Assembly (NCBI RefSeq): GCF_001874645.1
Contig: NZ_CP017886.1
Location: forward strand, 1,054,001-1,118,000
From: Pseudomonas frederiksbergensis
GTDB taxonomy: Bacteria; Pseudomonadota; Gammaproteobacteria; Pseudomonadales; Pseudomonadaceae
DNA length: 64,000 nucleotides
Direction: 5' to 3'
A program made the translations under genes and the position numbers. The notes beneath the pieces are model-generated. The model saw only the letters and a list, made by a program, of their open reading frames with translations. It did not search any database and had not been told where the DNA came from. This document shows, piece after piece, positions 25,906 through 36,509 of this stretch. How positions within the stretch are numbered: the first letter of the stretch is position 1; each line of letters opens with the position of its first letter.

Positions 25906-26511
25906 TTACTGATCGCTCATGCCCAGCAGGCTACGAGCGTATTGCGCAAGCGGCTGAGCGATCTGGTCTTCTGGCTTGTTGTCGTGGAACGTCAGTAAAC
26001 CGCCACGGCTCTTGATTCGTGCAGTATCGATCAAATACTGGGTGCTGGTCTCGATCAGCATGATCTGAATCACTCCACTGTCGAGCCCCAAGCGATCCAC
26101 GGCTCCCTGATCGAGCAACTCATCCGAGTTGCCGATACGGTCGTCGGCCTTGGCAAAACGGGTGTAGAGCAGGTAATGCGCGCCAGCCGCACGCGCCTCA
26201 CCCATGGCAGTGTCGAGACCTTCGGGGGCGCGAGCACGGCGAACCATCGGGAAATATTCGATGAAGCCGTTGAAGGCTTCTTCAGCGACCACATTCGGAC
26301 GCGGATAGACACCACCCGGCGGTGCAAAAGCGCCTTGAGCGATGTAGATAAACGAGTCCGGCTGAATGCGCAGATTATTCACACGACGACTGTCACTGTG
26401 ATCGAGCAGACCTACGTCGCTCATGTGGTAGCGAACCCCTTCGCCCATATCGCTGACATTCATGCAGCCGCCAAGCGCCAAAAAGGCCAGCAGCAAAACC
26501 AGGCTACGCAT
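25906..26511 (-). CDS. DUF4823 family lipoprotein
   Basis: A 201-residue lipoprotein: signal peptide with lipobox LGGC (Cys16), then a mature domain with VNNLRIQPDSFIYIAQGAF and ARAAGAHYLLYTRF, typical of DUF4823. Residue +2 is Met, so outer-membrane retention is expected. Likely co-transcribed with the DUF1285 gene. Function unknown. Confidence 0.85.
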   Translation of the reverse strand: MRSLVLLLAFLALGGCMNVSDMGEGVRYHMSDVGLLDHSDSRRVNNLRIQPDSFIYIAQGAFAPPGGVYPRPNVVAEEAFNGFIEYFPMVRRARAPEGLDTAMGEARAAGAHYLLYTRFAKADDRIGNSDELLDQGAVDRLGLDSGVIQIMLIETSTQYLIDTARIKSRGGLLTFHDNKPEDQIAQPLAQYARSLLGMSDQ

Positions 26512-26654
26512 CCTACCCTCCAGAGGCCGGTGACGGAAAACCGGCGAATGTCCGCAGGATGCAGCTTCCGCGCCAGCTCATGAACGGTGGTGTGTCAGGG
26601 GATCAGGAGATTGCTATCGCAGGCAAACGGAACGCCACCCACGATGAGACCAGG

Positions 26655-27623
26655 CTAGCCGCCGATGATTTTCATCACGGTGGCGCCGCCGGAAAATGCC
26701 ACTTCCTGCTTGTCTCCCAGAGCTTTCACCAGCAGCCGCTGGAGCGCCGGCAACGCTTGATGACGCGGCTTGTCCAGCAAGTCGCCGACATAGTGGCGGT
26801 TACTCGACGACAGGCAGCCATGCAGCCAGCCAGTGGAGGACAGACGCAAGCGTGAGCAGGTGCGGCAGAACGGTACGCTTTCATTGGCGATCACGCCGAA
26901 ATAGCCGCGCCCCGAAATTTCGTAACGCACCGCCGTAGCATCCACCGGCGCGTCAGCCTGCAGGTACTCGTAGCGTTCACCGATCAGGCTCAGCAACTGC
27001 TTGAGGCTGACAAACTGCTGCAGGAATGCGTTCGAATCGCTGGCCAGATGGCCCATGCGCATCAGCTCGATGAAGCGCAATTCATAACCGCGCTCCAGGC
27101 AATAATCGAGCAACGGCATCACTTGATCGAGGTTCTGCCCGCGCAACGGCACCATATTGACCTTGATCTTGATGCCCGCGGTGCGGGCCTGGTCCATGCC
27201 GTCGAGCACGGTCGCCAGATCGCCACCACGCGCAATGCTGCGGAACGCATTGGCGTCCAGGGTATCGAGGGAAACGTTGATCCGCCGAATGCCGGCGTCC
27301 ACCAGCAAGGGCAGTTTCTTCGCCAGCAGCTGGCCGTTGGTGGTCAGACTGATGTCGGCAAGGCCCATCTGCCCGACAGCCGTCATGAAGGCTTCCAGCT
27401 TCGGGCTCACCAGCGGCTCGCCACCCGTGATACGCAAACGCTCGATGCCCGCGGCTTCGATCAGGTAGGCAACGCCACGCGCCATGGCCTCGGCCGACAG
27501 TTCATCCTGCGCAGCCACCAGTCGCTTGCCATTGGGCACGCAGTAGGTACAGGCGTAGTTGCAGGCGGAGGTCAGACTAACCCGCAAATTGCGGAAACGT
27601 CTGCCTTGTCGGTCAACGATCAT
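26655..27623 (-). CDS. moaA: MoaA-family radical SAM GTP 3',8-cyclase
   Basis: A 322-residue radical SAM enzyme. The SAM-cluster Cys motif is in CNYACTYCVP; a GGEP motif follows (RITGGEPLVS). The second cluster is in FCRTCSRLRLSSTGWLHGC, and the C-terminus ends IIGG, the di-glycine tail used in catalysis. MoaA turns GTP into the first molybdopterin precursor. No other moa gene lies nearby, so this may be a second MoaA (the tail and Cys spacing fit a true cyclase). A molybdenum hydroxylase is encoded at 48-51 kb. A perfect palindrome lies 32 bp upstream of the start. Confidence 0.88.
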   Translation of the reverse strand: MIVDRQGRRFRNLRVSLTSACNYACTYCVPNGKRLVAAQDELSAEAMARGVAYLIEAAGIERLRITGGEPLVSPKLEAFMTAVGQMGLADISLTTNGQLLAKKLPLLVDAGIRRINVSLDTLDANAFRSIARGGDLATVLDGMDQARTAGIKIKVNMVPLRGQNLDQVMPLLDYCLERGYELRFIELMRMGHLASDSNAFLQQFVSLKQLLSLIGERYEYLQADAPVDATAVRYEISGRGYFGVIANESVPFCRTCSRLRLSSTGWLHGCLSSSNRHYVGDLLDKPRHQALPALQRLLVKALGDKQEVAFSGGATVMKIIGG

Positions 27624-27654
27624 GGATCACTCCGGCGGAAGTAGATTCGGAAGC

Positions 27655-27686
27655 GCTAAAACTTGACTCACAAATCAAGTTTTAGC
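27655..27686. promoter_or_regulatory. 32-bp palindrome upstream of moaA
   Basis: Perfect 12-bp arms GCTAAAACTTGA (27655-27666) and TCAAGTTTTAGC (27675-27686) around an 8-nt spacer. It could be an operator or the TetR-gene terminator; the lack of a T tract favours an operator. Confidence 0.6.
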
Positions 27687-27762
27687 AATACCTAAGCCTG
27701 AGTATATTCCTGGGGCACTGCGCCATGTAGAGAAACCTGGCGCAATAAAGCAACTGAATGGC

Positions 27763-28401
27763 TCAGCGGCTCGGCGTGTCGGTATCGCGCTTGCGCTTGT
27801 TGCCCATGCGCACGCCGATGTCCATCAGGAACTGGAAGAAACCTTCCTGATCTTCCAGCACGTTGCTCCAGAACGGCGAGTGATACAGCGCGACAGCGCC
27901 GTGCACCAGCGCCCAGGACGCACAGTAGTGGAAGTACGGCGGCACATCTTCAAGCTTGCCTTCGCTGATGCGGCCCTTGATCAACAAAGTCAGGCGTTCG
28001 AAGTTGGAGGCGCGAATCTTGTGCAACTCCTCGACCATCTCCGGCACCTGATTGCCCTTGACCACCTTCTCTTCGAGGCGATCGAACAACCGATAACGTT
28101 GTGGGTCGCGCATGCGAAATTCGAAGTAGGCCCGTGACAGGGCTTCCTTATCCTTATCGACATCGGCAGAGTGCAGCAGCTCGTTCAAGTCACGCTCGTA
28201 ATCGAGCATCAGGCGCAGATAGATCTCCGCCTTGGACTTGAAGTGCTTGTAGATGGTGCCTTTGCCGATACCCACGGCATCAGCGATCATCTCGACGGTG
28301 ACACTGTCTTCACCTTGTTCGAGGAACAGCTTGAGCGCGGTGTCGAGAATTTCTTGCTCGCGGCGACGAAACTCACGGACCTTACGAGGTTCTTTATGCA
28401 T
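27763..28401 (-). CDS. TetR/AcrR-family regulator
   Basis: A 212-residue regulator. The N-terminal HTH (LDTALKLFLEQGEDSVTVEMIADAVGIGKGTIYKHFKSK) is canonical; the C-terminal ligand domain is helical and ends in a basic tail (GNKRKRDTDTPSR). The target is unknown. It is divergent from the aminotransferase gene (79 bp between) and lies upstream of moaA on the same strand. In gene order it resembles P. aeruginosa PA2957 (memory). Confidence 0.9.
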   Translation of the reverse strand: MHKEPRKVREFRRREQEILDTALKLFLEQGEDSVTVEMIADAVGIGKGTIYKHFKSKAEIYLRLMLDYERDLNELLHSADVDKDKEALSRAYFEFRMRDPQRYRLFDRLEEKVVKGNQVPEMVEELHKIRASNFERLTLLIKGRISEGKLEDVPPYFHYCASWALVHGAVALYHSPFWSNVLEDQEGFFQFLMDIGVRMGNKRKRDTDTPSR

Positions 28402-28480
28402 AAGAAAAGGTCTGTAGGGGTCAAAATTCGAAGCCGCGTATTATGCCTAACTTGCGCCAAATTGCACGGATCATCCGACC

Positions 28481-29614
28481 ATGACTATGTTTCTTGATGA
28501 ATTTGTACAGGCTCCGGGCCTGCGTTATTTGAATCATGCGGCCGTTGCACCCTGGCCAAATCGCGCTGCCACAGCGGTGACACGCTTCGCTCAAGAGAAC
28601 GTTTTACTGGGCGCGCGGGACTATTCGGACTGGATGGCACTTGAACAACGGCTGCGTGAACGGCTGATGCGCCTGCTTAACGCACCATCGACGGATGACG
28701 TAGCGCTGGTCAAAAATACTTCTGAGGCATTGTCCTTTGTCGCCTTCGGACTGCCATGGCAAAGCGGTGACCAGATCGTCATCAGCGATGAAGAATTCCC
28801 TTCCAATCGCATCGTCTGGGAAGCATTGGCTGCACAAGGCGTGGAAGTGGTTCAGGTCAGCCTCACAGGCGATGATCCGGAAGGCGCCCTGCTGGCAGCC
28901 TGCGGACCTAACACCCGCTTGATGTCGGTGAGCGCGGTGCAATTCGCCAGCGGTCTGCGCCTCGACCTGCAACGCCTGGGTGCCGGCTGCAAACAACAGA
29001 ACGTGCTGTTCTGCATCGACGCCATCCAGCAACTGGGCGCCCTGCCCTTCGACGTCCAGAGCTATCAATGCGACTTCGCCATGGCAGACGGCCACAAATG
29101 GCTGCTCGGACCAGAAGGCCTGGGGGTGTTCTATGTGCGCAGCGAACTGCGTGAACAGCTGAAACTGCATGAATTCGGCTGGCACATGCTCGAACACATG
29201 GGCGATTACACTCGCACCGAGTGGGAACCGGCCAAGAGTGCACGACGCTTTGAATGCGGCAGCCCGAACATGCTCGGGGCGATGGCGCTGGAAGCCAGCC
29301 TGTCGTTATTGGAAGAAGTCGGCATGGAGCAAGTCGCTGCACTGATCGCCGAGCGAGTGAAATGGCTGCAAGACGGCCTGAGCGCAATTCCCGGCGTCAT
29401 ACTGCATAGCCCGCTGAATCCAGCCCGGCGCGGGGGGATTTTTTCGTTCAGTATCGACGGCATCGATAATCAGACCGTTTACGAGGCCCTGAAAGCCCAG
29501 CAGGTGGTCTGCATCCCGCGCGGCCCTGGCGTTCGTTTTTCACCGCATTTCTACACCGAAAAGCGCGTGATCGACGAAACTGTCGCCATCGTCGCGTCGA
29601 TCGCCAGGCAGTGA
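28481..29614 (+). CDS. Class V aminotransferase / cysteine-desulfurase-like PLP enzyme
   Basis: A 377-residue fold-type-I PLP enzyme. The PLP-binding Lys is in ADGHKWLLGPEGLGVFYV, with KNTSEALSFVAFG and DEEFPSN as cofactor and substrate motifs, and ECGSPNMLG-like sequence (FECGSPN) near the C-terminal domain. Class V members include cysteine desulfurases and serine/alanine-type aminotransferases. No Fe-S gene is near, so the substrate is open. Start is ATG 28481; a second ATG at 28487 is equally good. It is divergent from the TetR gene. Confidence 0.85.
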   Translation: MTMFLDEFVQAPGLRYLNHAAVAPWPNRAATAVTRFAQENVLLGARDYSDWMALEQRLRERLMRLLNAPSTDDVALVKNTSEALSFVAFGLPWQSGDQIVISDEEFPSNRIVWEALAAQGVEVVQVSLTGDDPEGALLAACGPNTRLMSVSAVQFASGLRLDLQRLGAGCKQQNVLFCIDAIQQLGALPFDVQSYQCDFAMADGHKWLLGPEGLGVFYVRSELREQLKLHEFGWHMLEHMGDYTRTEWEPAKSARRFECGSPNMLGAMALEASLSLLEEVGMEQVAALIAERVKWLQDGLSAIPGVILHSPLNPARRGGIFSFSIDGIDNQTVYEALKAQQVVCIPRGPGVRFSPHFYTEKRVIDETVAIVASIARQ

Positions 29615-29691
29615 GAACTCAAGCGAAGCGCCTGTATTCCAAATATGTTTAAGAAACAGGTGGGGCCAACTGGACTCGGCGCGATAGTGAT

Positions 29692-29699
29692 CAATACTT
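29692..29699 (+). promoter_or_regulatory. RpoS-like -10 of rgsA
   Basis: CAATACTT followed by GAA resembles the extended RpoS -10 (CTATACTTAA), with a poor -35. The RNA would start about 7 nt downstream at 29705. Confidence 0.55.
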
Positions 29700-29704
29700 G
29701 AACT

Positions 29705-29822
29705 GTCGGCGTGGCATCTCCCCCAAGTGTTGCGCCGATGAAGGTACCAACGGACCGCGTACCTTTGTTTTACTCCTAATGGTCTTAACCCGGATTCACC
29801 CCCCAGAACCCGGGTTTTTTTT
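29705..29822 (+). ncRNA. rgsA: Small RNA RgsA (P16)
   Basis: No frame fits, but the region has the parts of a small RNA: an RpoS-like -10 (CAATACTT, 29692-29699), a GGCG/CGCC hairpin, a second hairpin with perfect AAGGTAC/GTACCTT arms (about 29734-29758), a single-stranded stretch, and a terminator (AACCCGG/CCGGGTT, 29787-29816, T8). The length of about 118 nt and the position next to tatD match rgsA of pseudomonads, a Gac- and RpoS-dependent RNA tied to oxidative stress. Identification rests on position, size and RpoS-like promoter, not on alignment. Confidence 0.75.
29787..29822 (+). terminator. Terminator of rgsA
   Basis: AACCCGG (29787-29793) pairs with CCGGGTT (29810-29816), followed by a T-rich tract to 29822. 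It ends the proposed sRNA and is too far from the aminotransferase stop (29614) to be its only terminator. Confidence 0.8.
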
Positions 29823-29844
29823 GCCTGCGATTTAAGGGCGCAAG

Positions 29845-29890
29845 CCCGTAGGAGCTACCGCAGGTTCGGGCCGCGTTCGGACGATCTTTT
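29845..29890. repeat. REP element 3, single extended form
   Basis: One REP arm (GTAGGAGCTACCGCAGG) continues through TTCGGGCCGCGTTCGGAC to GATCTTTT. It lacks the opposite arm. It lies between rgsA (+) and tatD (-), again at a convergent boundary. Confidence 0.7.
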
Positions 29891-29895
29891 GGGAA

Positions 29896-30687
29896 TCACA
29901 CAGACTCCCTGACGTGCGCCAACGGGAACAGCCGCTTGAAGTTCTCCGTAGTCTGCTCGGCAAAGCGCTCGTAGGATTCGCCACGCAACATGGCCAGAAA
30001 CTCCGCGACATCCCGCACGTACTGCGGAAGGTTCGGTTTGCCTCGATGAGGGATCGGCGCCAGGTACGGCGAATCGGTTTCCACCAGCAGGCGGTCCGCC
30101 GGCACTTGCCGGGCCACATCACGCAAGGCGTCAGCATTGCGAAAAGTCACGATCCCCGACAACGAAATGTAGAACCCCAGATCCAGCGCAGCCTTGGCCA
30201 TGTCCCAGTCTTCGGTGAAGCAATGCAACACCCCGGCCTGCGGCAATGCCGCCTCACGCAGTAACGTCAGTGTATCGGCCCGGGCGCCACGGGTGTGGAC
30301 AATCACCGGCATGCTGGTCTGCTGGGCCGCTTGCAGGTGCAAACGGAAGGACTCCTGCTGCAACTCAGCGGCTTCTGGCTCGTAGTGGTAGTCCAGACCG
30401 GTTTCGCCGATCGCCACCACCCGCGGGTGATTGAGCTCCTGCAGCAGCCAGTCCAGCGCTGGCGCAGCGCCTGGCTGAACATCCAGCGGATGCACGCCCA
30501 CCGAACAATCAACGTCGTCGTAACGTTCGGCAAGGGCTTTGACGTCCTTGGCGTTGTCGACACTGACGCCGATACAGAGGAAGTGCCCCACCCCGCGCTG
30601 ACGAGCGGCGGCAAGCGCCGCATCCAGCGAGCCGTCGTGTGCGGCGAGGTCGAGACGGTCAAGGTGACAATGGGAATCTACGAGCAT
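29896..30687 (-). CDS. TatD-family metal-dependent DNase
   Basis: A 263-residue TatD-type hydrolase. The metal site is seen as HCH in MLVDSHCHLD, with later His/Asp motifs (GETGLDYHY, VIVHTRGA, VETDSPYLAPIPHRG). The family cleaves 3' DNA ends (E. coli TatD/YcfH) and may act in DNA repair. ATG at 30687 starts directly at the metal motif and follows the pilZ stop by 12 nt, so it is translated with pilZ. It is the last gene of the long leftward fab-holB train. Confidence 0.92.
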   Translation of the reverse strand: MLVDSHCHLDRLDLAAHDGSLDAALAAARQRGVGHFLCIGVSVDNAKDVKALAERYDDVDCSVGVHPLDVQPGAAPALDWLLQELNHPRVVAIGETGLDYHYEPEAAELQQESFRLHLQAAQQTSMPVIVHTRGARADTLTLLREAALPQAGVLHCFTEDWDMAKAALDLGFYISLSGIVTFRNADALRDVARQVPADRLLVETDSPYLAPIPHRGKPNLPQYVRDVAEFLAMLRGESYERFAEQTTENFKRLFPLAHVRESV

Positions 30688-30699
30688 AAAAGGCTGCAA

Positions 30700-31056
30700 C
30701 TACATCGTATGAGTGGGACGGTCAGACTTCAGGACTCCGACCAGATAGGTTTCGATTCGGCTTCGGGCGGTGTCGTCGCCTTCATTGAACTGCACGCCGA
30801 CACCGGCGGCGCGATTCCCCTGAGCACCCTTGGGGGTAATCCAGGTCACTTTACCGGCCACCGGAATTTTTTCCGGTTCATCCATCAAGTACAGCAGCAT
30901 GAATACCTCGTCGCCCAACTTGTAGCTTTTGTTGGTCGGGATAAACAGGCCGCCGTTCTTGATGAACGGCATATAAGCCGCATAGAGCACGGACTTTTCC
31001 TTGATGGTCAGGGACAAGATGCCATTGCGCGGCCCCGGGCTGACAGATTCGTTCAT
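30700..31056 (-). CDS. pilZ: Type IV pilus assembly protein PilZ
   Basis: A 118-residue PilZ-domain protein opening MNESVSPGPRNGILSLTIKE. ATG at 31056 follows GGAGGT; the product then has the usual PilZ length. Canonical c-di-GMP residues (RxxxR, DxSxxG) are not seen, as in P. aeruginosa PilZ, which acts with PilB/FimX in pilus extension without binding the nucleotide. It lies in the conserved position between holB and tatD. Confidence 0.93.
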   Translation of the reverse strand: MNESVSPGPRNGILSLTIKEKSVLYAAYMPFIKNGGLFIPTNKSYKLGDEVFMLLYLMDEPEKIPVAGKVTWITPKGAQGNRAAGVGVQFNEGDDTARSRIETYLVGVLKSDRPTHTM

Positions 31057-31098
31057 GCTGACCTCCGCTGCTGAATACCAGAGTCTAGGCGCCACCGA

Positions 31099-32719
<1,621 letters not shown>

Positions 32720-32729
32720 TTAGTCAGAG

Positions 32730-33908
32730 TCATTGCGAGCTTTGCGGCTCATCGGCACTCGGTGCCGGAGCTGGAGCCGGTTGCGATGGCAGCAGTTGCG
32801 GCCTCGCCTCTGGAGCGGTGTCGGGCGACGCAGGAGCAATCGGTGCCTGCGTATCAGGCGTCGCAGCGCCATTGGCCGGCGCCGGGCTGGAACGGTAATC
32901 GGCGCGTCGTTTGATCTGAAACTCGCGCACAGCACTGTTGTGGGCATCCAGATCGTCGGAGAACACGTGACTGCCGTCACCGCGCGCCACGAAATACAAA
33001 CTGCTGCCGGACACCGGATTCAGCGCCGCATGAATCGCTTCACGGCCGACCATGGCAATCGGCGTCGGCGGCAGTCCGGCGATCATATAGGTGTTGTAGG
33101 GCGTCGGTTCTTTCAGATGGGCGCGGGTCAACTTGCCGTTGTAGCGCTCGCCCAGGCCATAAATCACGGTCGGATCGGTTTGCAGCAACATACCGATCTG
33201 CATGCGCCGCACGAACACCCCGGCAATCTGCCCTCGCTCTTGCGGCACACCGGTTTCCTTCTCCACCAGCGAGGCCATGATCAGCGCCTGATAGGGTTCG
33301 GTGTAGGGCGCGTCAGGAGAACGCTTACTCCACTCTTTCGCAAGGACGTCGTCGAGGCGCTCGTAGGCTTTTTCCAGCAGATCGGCATCGGTCATGCCAC
33401 GCACAAAACGATAGGTATCCGGAAAAAACCGGCCTTCCGGAAACACTCCGGCGTGACCGAGCTTGTTCATCACGTCGCTGTCGCTCAGCCCCGCAAGGGT
33501 TTGTTCGAGCTTGTCATTTTTTGCCAGCGCCGCACGGACCTGACGGAAGTTCCAGCCCTCGACCAGGGTTAGACTGTACTGAACCACTTCGCCGCGCTGC
33601 CAAAGACCAATCAACCCCTGCGCGCTCATGCCCGGCAGCATGCGGTATTCACCGCTGTGCAGCGGCTGCGCGGCAAGATTGAAGCGCCAATACAGCCGCA
33701 GCCAAAAGGTGTCCTGAAGCACGCCGTCGGCTTCGAGGCGATTGAAGGTCCCGGACGGTGTCGAGCCGCTCAGCACATCCAGTAACTCTTCCTGAGTAAT
33801 GTTGAGTGGCTGCTCCAGCGCCGAGTTGATCTTCCAGGCCGAAGCGCCCAGCAGTAGCCCTGCCAGAACCAGTCCGGTTTCCAGCAGCACCAAGAGTTTA
33901 CGTCTCAC
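32730..33908 (-). CDS. mltG: Endolytic murein transglycosylase
   Basis: A 392-residue YceG/MltG protein: one N-terminal membrane helix (LLVLLETGLVLAGLLLGAS), a LysM-like region, and the catalytic domain with Glu in SLVEKETGVPQERGQIAGVF and TVIYGLGERYNGKLTRAHL. MltG cleaves new glycan strands at the inner-membrane face and sets their length. The last 60 residues are a Pro/Ala-rich tail (SSPAPANGAATPDTQAP...) that is longer than in most homologues. GTG start at 33908, 3 nt after the pabC stop. Confidence 0.94.
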   Translation of the reverse strand: MRRKLLVLLETGLVLAGLLLGASAWKINSALEQPLNITQEELLDVLSGSTPSGTFNRLEADGVLQDTFWLRLYWRFNLAAQPLHSGEYRMLPGMSAQGLIGLWQRGEVVQYSLTLVEGWNFRQVRAALAKNDKLEQTLAGLSDSDVMNKLGHAGVFPEGRFFPDTYRFVRGMTDADLLEKAYERLDDVLAKEWSKRSPDAPYTEPYQALIMASLVEKETGVPQERGQIAGVFVRRMQIGMLLQTDPTVIYGLGERYNGKLTRAHLKEPTPYNTYMIAGLPPTPIAMVGREAIHAALNPVSGSSLYFVARGDGSHVFSDDLDAHNSAVREFQIKRRADYRSSPAPANGAATPDTQAPIAPASPDTAPEARPQLLPSQPAPAPAPSADEPQSSQ

Positions 33909-33911
33909 GAA

Positions 33912-34727
33912 TCAAGCATCCAGTAGCGCGCGGGCAATGCCTTGCAGTTTACGGGTGAGCGACCCAACCGGCCAGCTCAGTGCAGCATAAGCGCATACCG
34001 GCCAGATGCCGTACACGCTGTTGCAGACGAAAACTTCATCAGCCCGTTGCAACTGATCAAGGCTGATGTCAGTGATCTGTGTGGCAATCCCCAGCCTCTC
34101 GGCCTGGGACAAGAGTTCGGCGCGCATCACTCCGGCGACGCCGCAACGTCTCAGATCAGCCGTCAACAACACGCCATCACACACCAGGAACAGGTTACTG
34201 AAAACACCTTCGATCACTCGCCCCTGAAGATCCAGCATCAAACCTTCGGCGTGCCCGGTATCCTTCCATTCGGAACGGGCAATGACTTGCTCGAGACGAT
34301 TCAGGTGCTTGAGGCCGGCCAGTAGCGGCTGCTCGGAAAGTCGGGTGGTGCAGGGAAACAGCCGAATACCTTGCTGCGCGTGCACAGCAGGATAAGCAGC
34401 GGGAGGATTGCCTTGCAGAATACGTCGCGGCGACACCGAAAGATCGGCCGCGTAACCACGCTGGCTGTCGCCACGGGTCAACATCAGCTTGAGCACACCT
34501 TCGCCAAGGGCGGCGGCGTACGTCAGTAGCTCACTGCGAATCAATGCGTGATCCGCGTTAATCGCCAAACGCGAGCAACCATCGGCCAGGCGACTCAAAT
34601 GTCGATCCAGCAGCAGTGGCTGCCCGCCCTTGACGCCGATGGTCTCGAACAGACCATCGCCATACGCCAGGCCGCGGTCTTTTAGCGACAGTGCGTCAGC
34701 CGGCTGACCGTCGACCCAGCTTTCCAT
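33912..34727 (-). CDS. pabC: Aminodeoxychorismate lyase
   Basis: A 271-residue class IV PLP enzyme; it makes 4-aminobenzoate for folate. Motifs are DRGLAYGDGLFETI, KHLNRLEQVIAR (PLP Lys) and the acceptor loop EGVFSNLF, VFVCNSVYGIWPV. ATG at 34727 overlaps the fabF stop (TGATG), which suggests translational coupling. A longer frame upstream runs inside fabF. Confidence 0.93.
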   Translation of the reverse strand: MESWVDGQPADALSLKDRGLAYGDGLFETIGVKGGQPLLLDRHLSRLADGCSRLAINADHALIRSELLTYAAALGEGVLKLMLTRGDSQRGYAADLSVSPRRILQGNPPAAYPAVHAQQGIRLFPCTTRLSEQPLLAGLKHLNRLEQVIARSEWKDTGHAEGLMLDLQGRVIEGVFSNLFLVCDGVLLTADLRRCGVAGVMRAELLSQAERLGIATQITDISLDQLQRADEVFVCNSVYGIWPVCAYAALSWPVGSLTRKLQGIARALLDA

Positions 34728-35971
34728 CAATCGGCGAACCGGCGGAACACCAGCGAGCCATTGGTACCGCCAAAACCGAACGAGTTGGACAGCACCACAT
34801 CGATGTTCATGTCGCGCGCAGTGTGCGGCACGAAGTCGAGGTCGCAACCTTCATCCGGCTCATCGAGGTTGATGGTCGGTGGCGCCACCTGGCCGTTGAT
34901 TGCCAGCACACTGAAGATCGCCTCGACGGCGCCAGCTGCACCCAACAGGTGACCGGTCATGGACTTGGTCGAACTGACCGCCAGTTTGTAGGCGTGATCA
35001 CCGAACACCGACTTGATCGCACAGGCTTCGGCGAGGTCACCGGCCGAGGTGGATGTGCCGTGGGCATTGATGTACTGAACCTGATCGCCATTGATCTTGG
35101 CGTCGCGCAAGGCATTGGTGATGCAACGTGCGGCACCGGCGCCATCGGCGGGAGGCGAAGTCATGTGGTAGGCATCGCCACTGGTACCAAAGCCAATCAG
35201 CTCGGCGTAAATGGTCGCACCACGCGCCTTGGCGTGCTCCAGCTCTTCCAGCACCAACGCACCGGCACCGTCGGACAGCACGAAGCCATCACGGCCCTTG
35301 TCCCACGGACGGCTGGCGCGGGTCGGCTCGTCATTGCGGGTCGACAACGCACGAGCAGCGCCAAAGCCACCCATACCAAGACCGCAAGCGGCCATCTCGG
35401 CACCACCGGCAATCATCACGTCGGCTTCGCCGTAGGCAATGTTGCGCGCCGCCATACCGATGCAGTGCGTACCGGTGGTACACGCGGTGGCGATGGCATA
35501 GTTAGGCCCCTGCGCACCCAAATGGATGGACAGGAAACCGGAAATCATATTGATGATCGAGCCCGGCACGAAAAACGGAGAAATCCTCCGTGGCCCCGAA
35601 TCATGCAGCGTGCGGCTGGTTTCTTCGATATTGGTCAGACCGCCAATACCCGAGCCCATGGCCACGCCGATGCGTTCACGATTGGCGTCGGTGACTTCCA
35701 GGCCAGCGTTACGCACTGCCTGAAACCCTGCTGCCAGACCGTATTGAATGAACAGGTCGAGTTTGCGAGCTTCCTTGACCGACAGGTATTCCTCGACATT
35801 GAAGCCCTTTACCGAGCCGCCAAAACGGGTGGAATAGGCAGAAAGGTCGGTGTGTTCGATCAGACCAATGCCACTGCGGCCAGCCAGAATGCCCTGCCAG
35901 CTGCTCGGCACATCCGTGCCCAGTGGCGACAACATACCCATACCGGTGACTACGACGCGTCTACGCGACAC
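34727..35971 (-). CDS. fabF: Beta-ketoacyl-ACP synthase II
   Basis: A 414-residue condensing enzyme. The Cys-His-His triad is seen in [22 protein letters not shown] and [12 protein letters not shown]. It elongates acyl-ACP in fatty-acid synthesis. GTG start at 35971, AAGGAG upstream. The acpP gene lies upstream with a terminator between, so fabF can be made at a lower level than ACP. Confidence 0.96.
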   Translation of the reverse strand: MSRRRVVVTGMGMLSPLGTDVPSSWQGILAGRSGIGLIEHTDLSAYSTRFGGSVKGFNVEEYLSVKEARKLDLFIQYGLAAGFQAVRNAGLEVTDANRERIGVAMGSGIGGLTNIEETSRTLHDSGPRRISPFFVPGSIINMISGFLSIHLGAQGPNYAIATACTTGTHCIGMAARNIAYGEADVMIAGGAEMAACGLGMGGFGAARALSTRNDEPTRASRPWDKGRDGFVLSDGAGALVLEELEHAKARGATIYAELIGFGTSGDAYHMTSPPADGAGAARCITNALRDAKINGDQVQYINAHGTSTSAGDLAEACAIKSVFGDHAYKLAVSSTKSMTGHLLGAAGAVEAIFSVLAINGQVAPPTINLDEPDEGCDLDFVPHTARDMNIDVVLSNSFGFGGTNGSLVFRRFAD

Positions 35972-36012
35972 AGCACTCTCCTTTTTTCAAATGACGACTT
36001 TGCATCAGGCCT

Positions 36013-36052
36013 AAAGAAAAAACCGCACGCCGTGATGGCAGTGCGGTTTTTC
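36013..36052 (-). terminator. Terminator between acpP and fabF
   Basis: Perfect 8-bp arms AACCGCAC (36021-36028) and GTGCGGTT (36041-36048), with a long A run before (36015-36022) that gives T residues on the minus strand. It must be partial, as fabF lies beyond it. Confidence 0.88.
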
Positions 36053-36080
36053 CATGACAGCTAACAACGACTACAAACTA

Positions 36081-36317
36081 TTACGCTTGATGGTTAGTAA
36101 CGTAGTCGATGGCAGCTTGTACAGTAGTGATCTTCTCAGCTTCTTCGTCAGGAATTTCGGTCTCGAATTCCTCTTCCAGAGCCATCACCAGCTCAACGGT
36201 GTCAAGGGAGTCGGCACCCAGGTCTTCAACGAAGGAAGCAGTGTTCACGACTTCTTCTTCTTTAACGCCCAGTTGCTCAGCAACGATTTTCTTGACGCGC
36301 TCTTCGATGGTGCTCAT
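36081..36317 (-). CDS. acpP: Acyl carrier protein
   Basis: A 78-residue ACP with the phosphopantetheine site Ser37 in [11 protein letters not shown]. It carries acyl chains in fatty-acid, lipid A and phospholipid synthesis. A good sigma70 promoter precedes it and a terminator follows, so it can be transcribed as a short abundant RNA as well as with the operon. Confidence 0.98.
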   Translation of the reverse strand: MSTIEERVKKIVAEQLGVKEEEVVNTASFVEDLGADSLDTVELVMALEEEFETEIPDEEAEKITTVQAAIDYVTNHQA

Positions 36318-36369
36318 ACCTTGTTTTCACTCCTAATGGACAAATTCAGGCAGCTGGCCAGTGGGTAAG

Positions 36370-36397
36370 TGTATAGAAAGGCTTTTCAGTTTTTCAA
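36370..36397 (-). promoter_or_regulatory. Sigma70 promoter of acpP
   Basis: On the minus strand TTGAAA (36397-36392), 16-bp spacer, TATACA (36375-36370). The RNA would start near 36363, about 45 nt before the ATG. Confidence 0.7.
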
Positions 36398-36509
36398 CTG
36401 AAAGCTTCACTCCTCAAACCCTGACGACCCTCTGCCTATAAATAGATTGCAGCTTTATAACGGATTTTAGACAGCTCGTATGACATTTTTTTGAAGCAAT
36501 CCGTCACAT

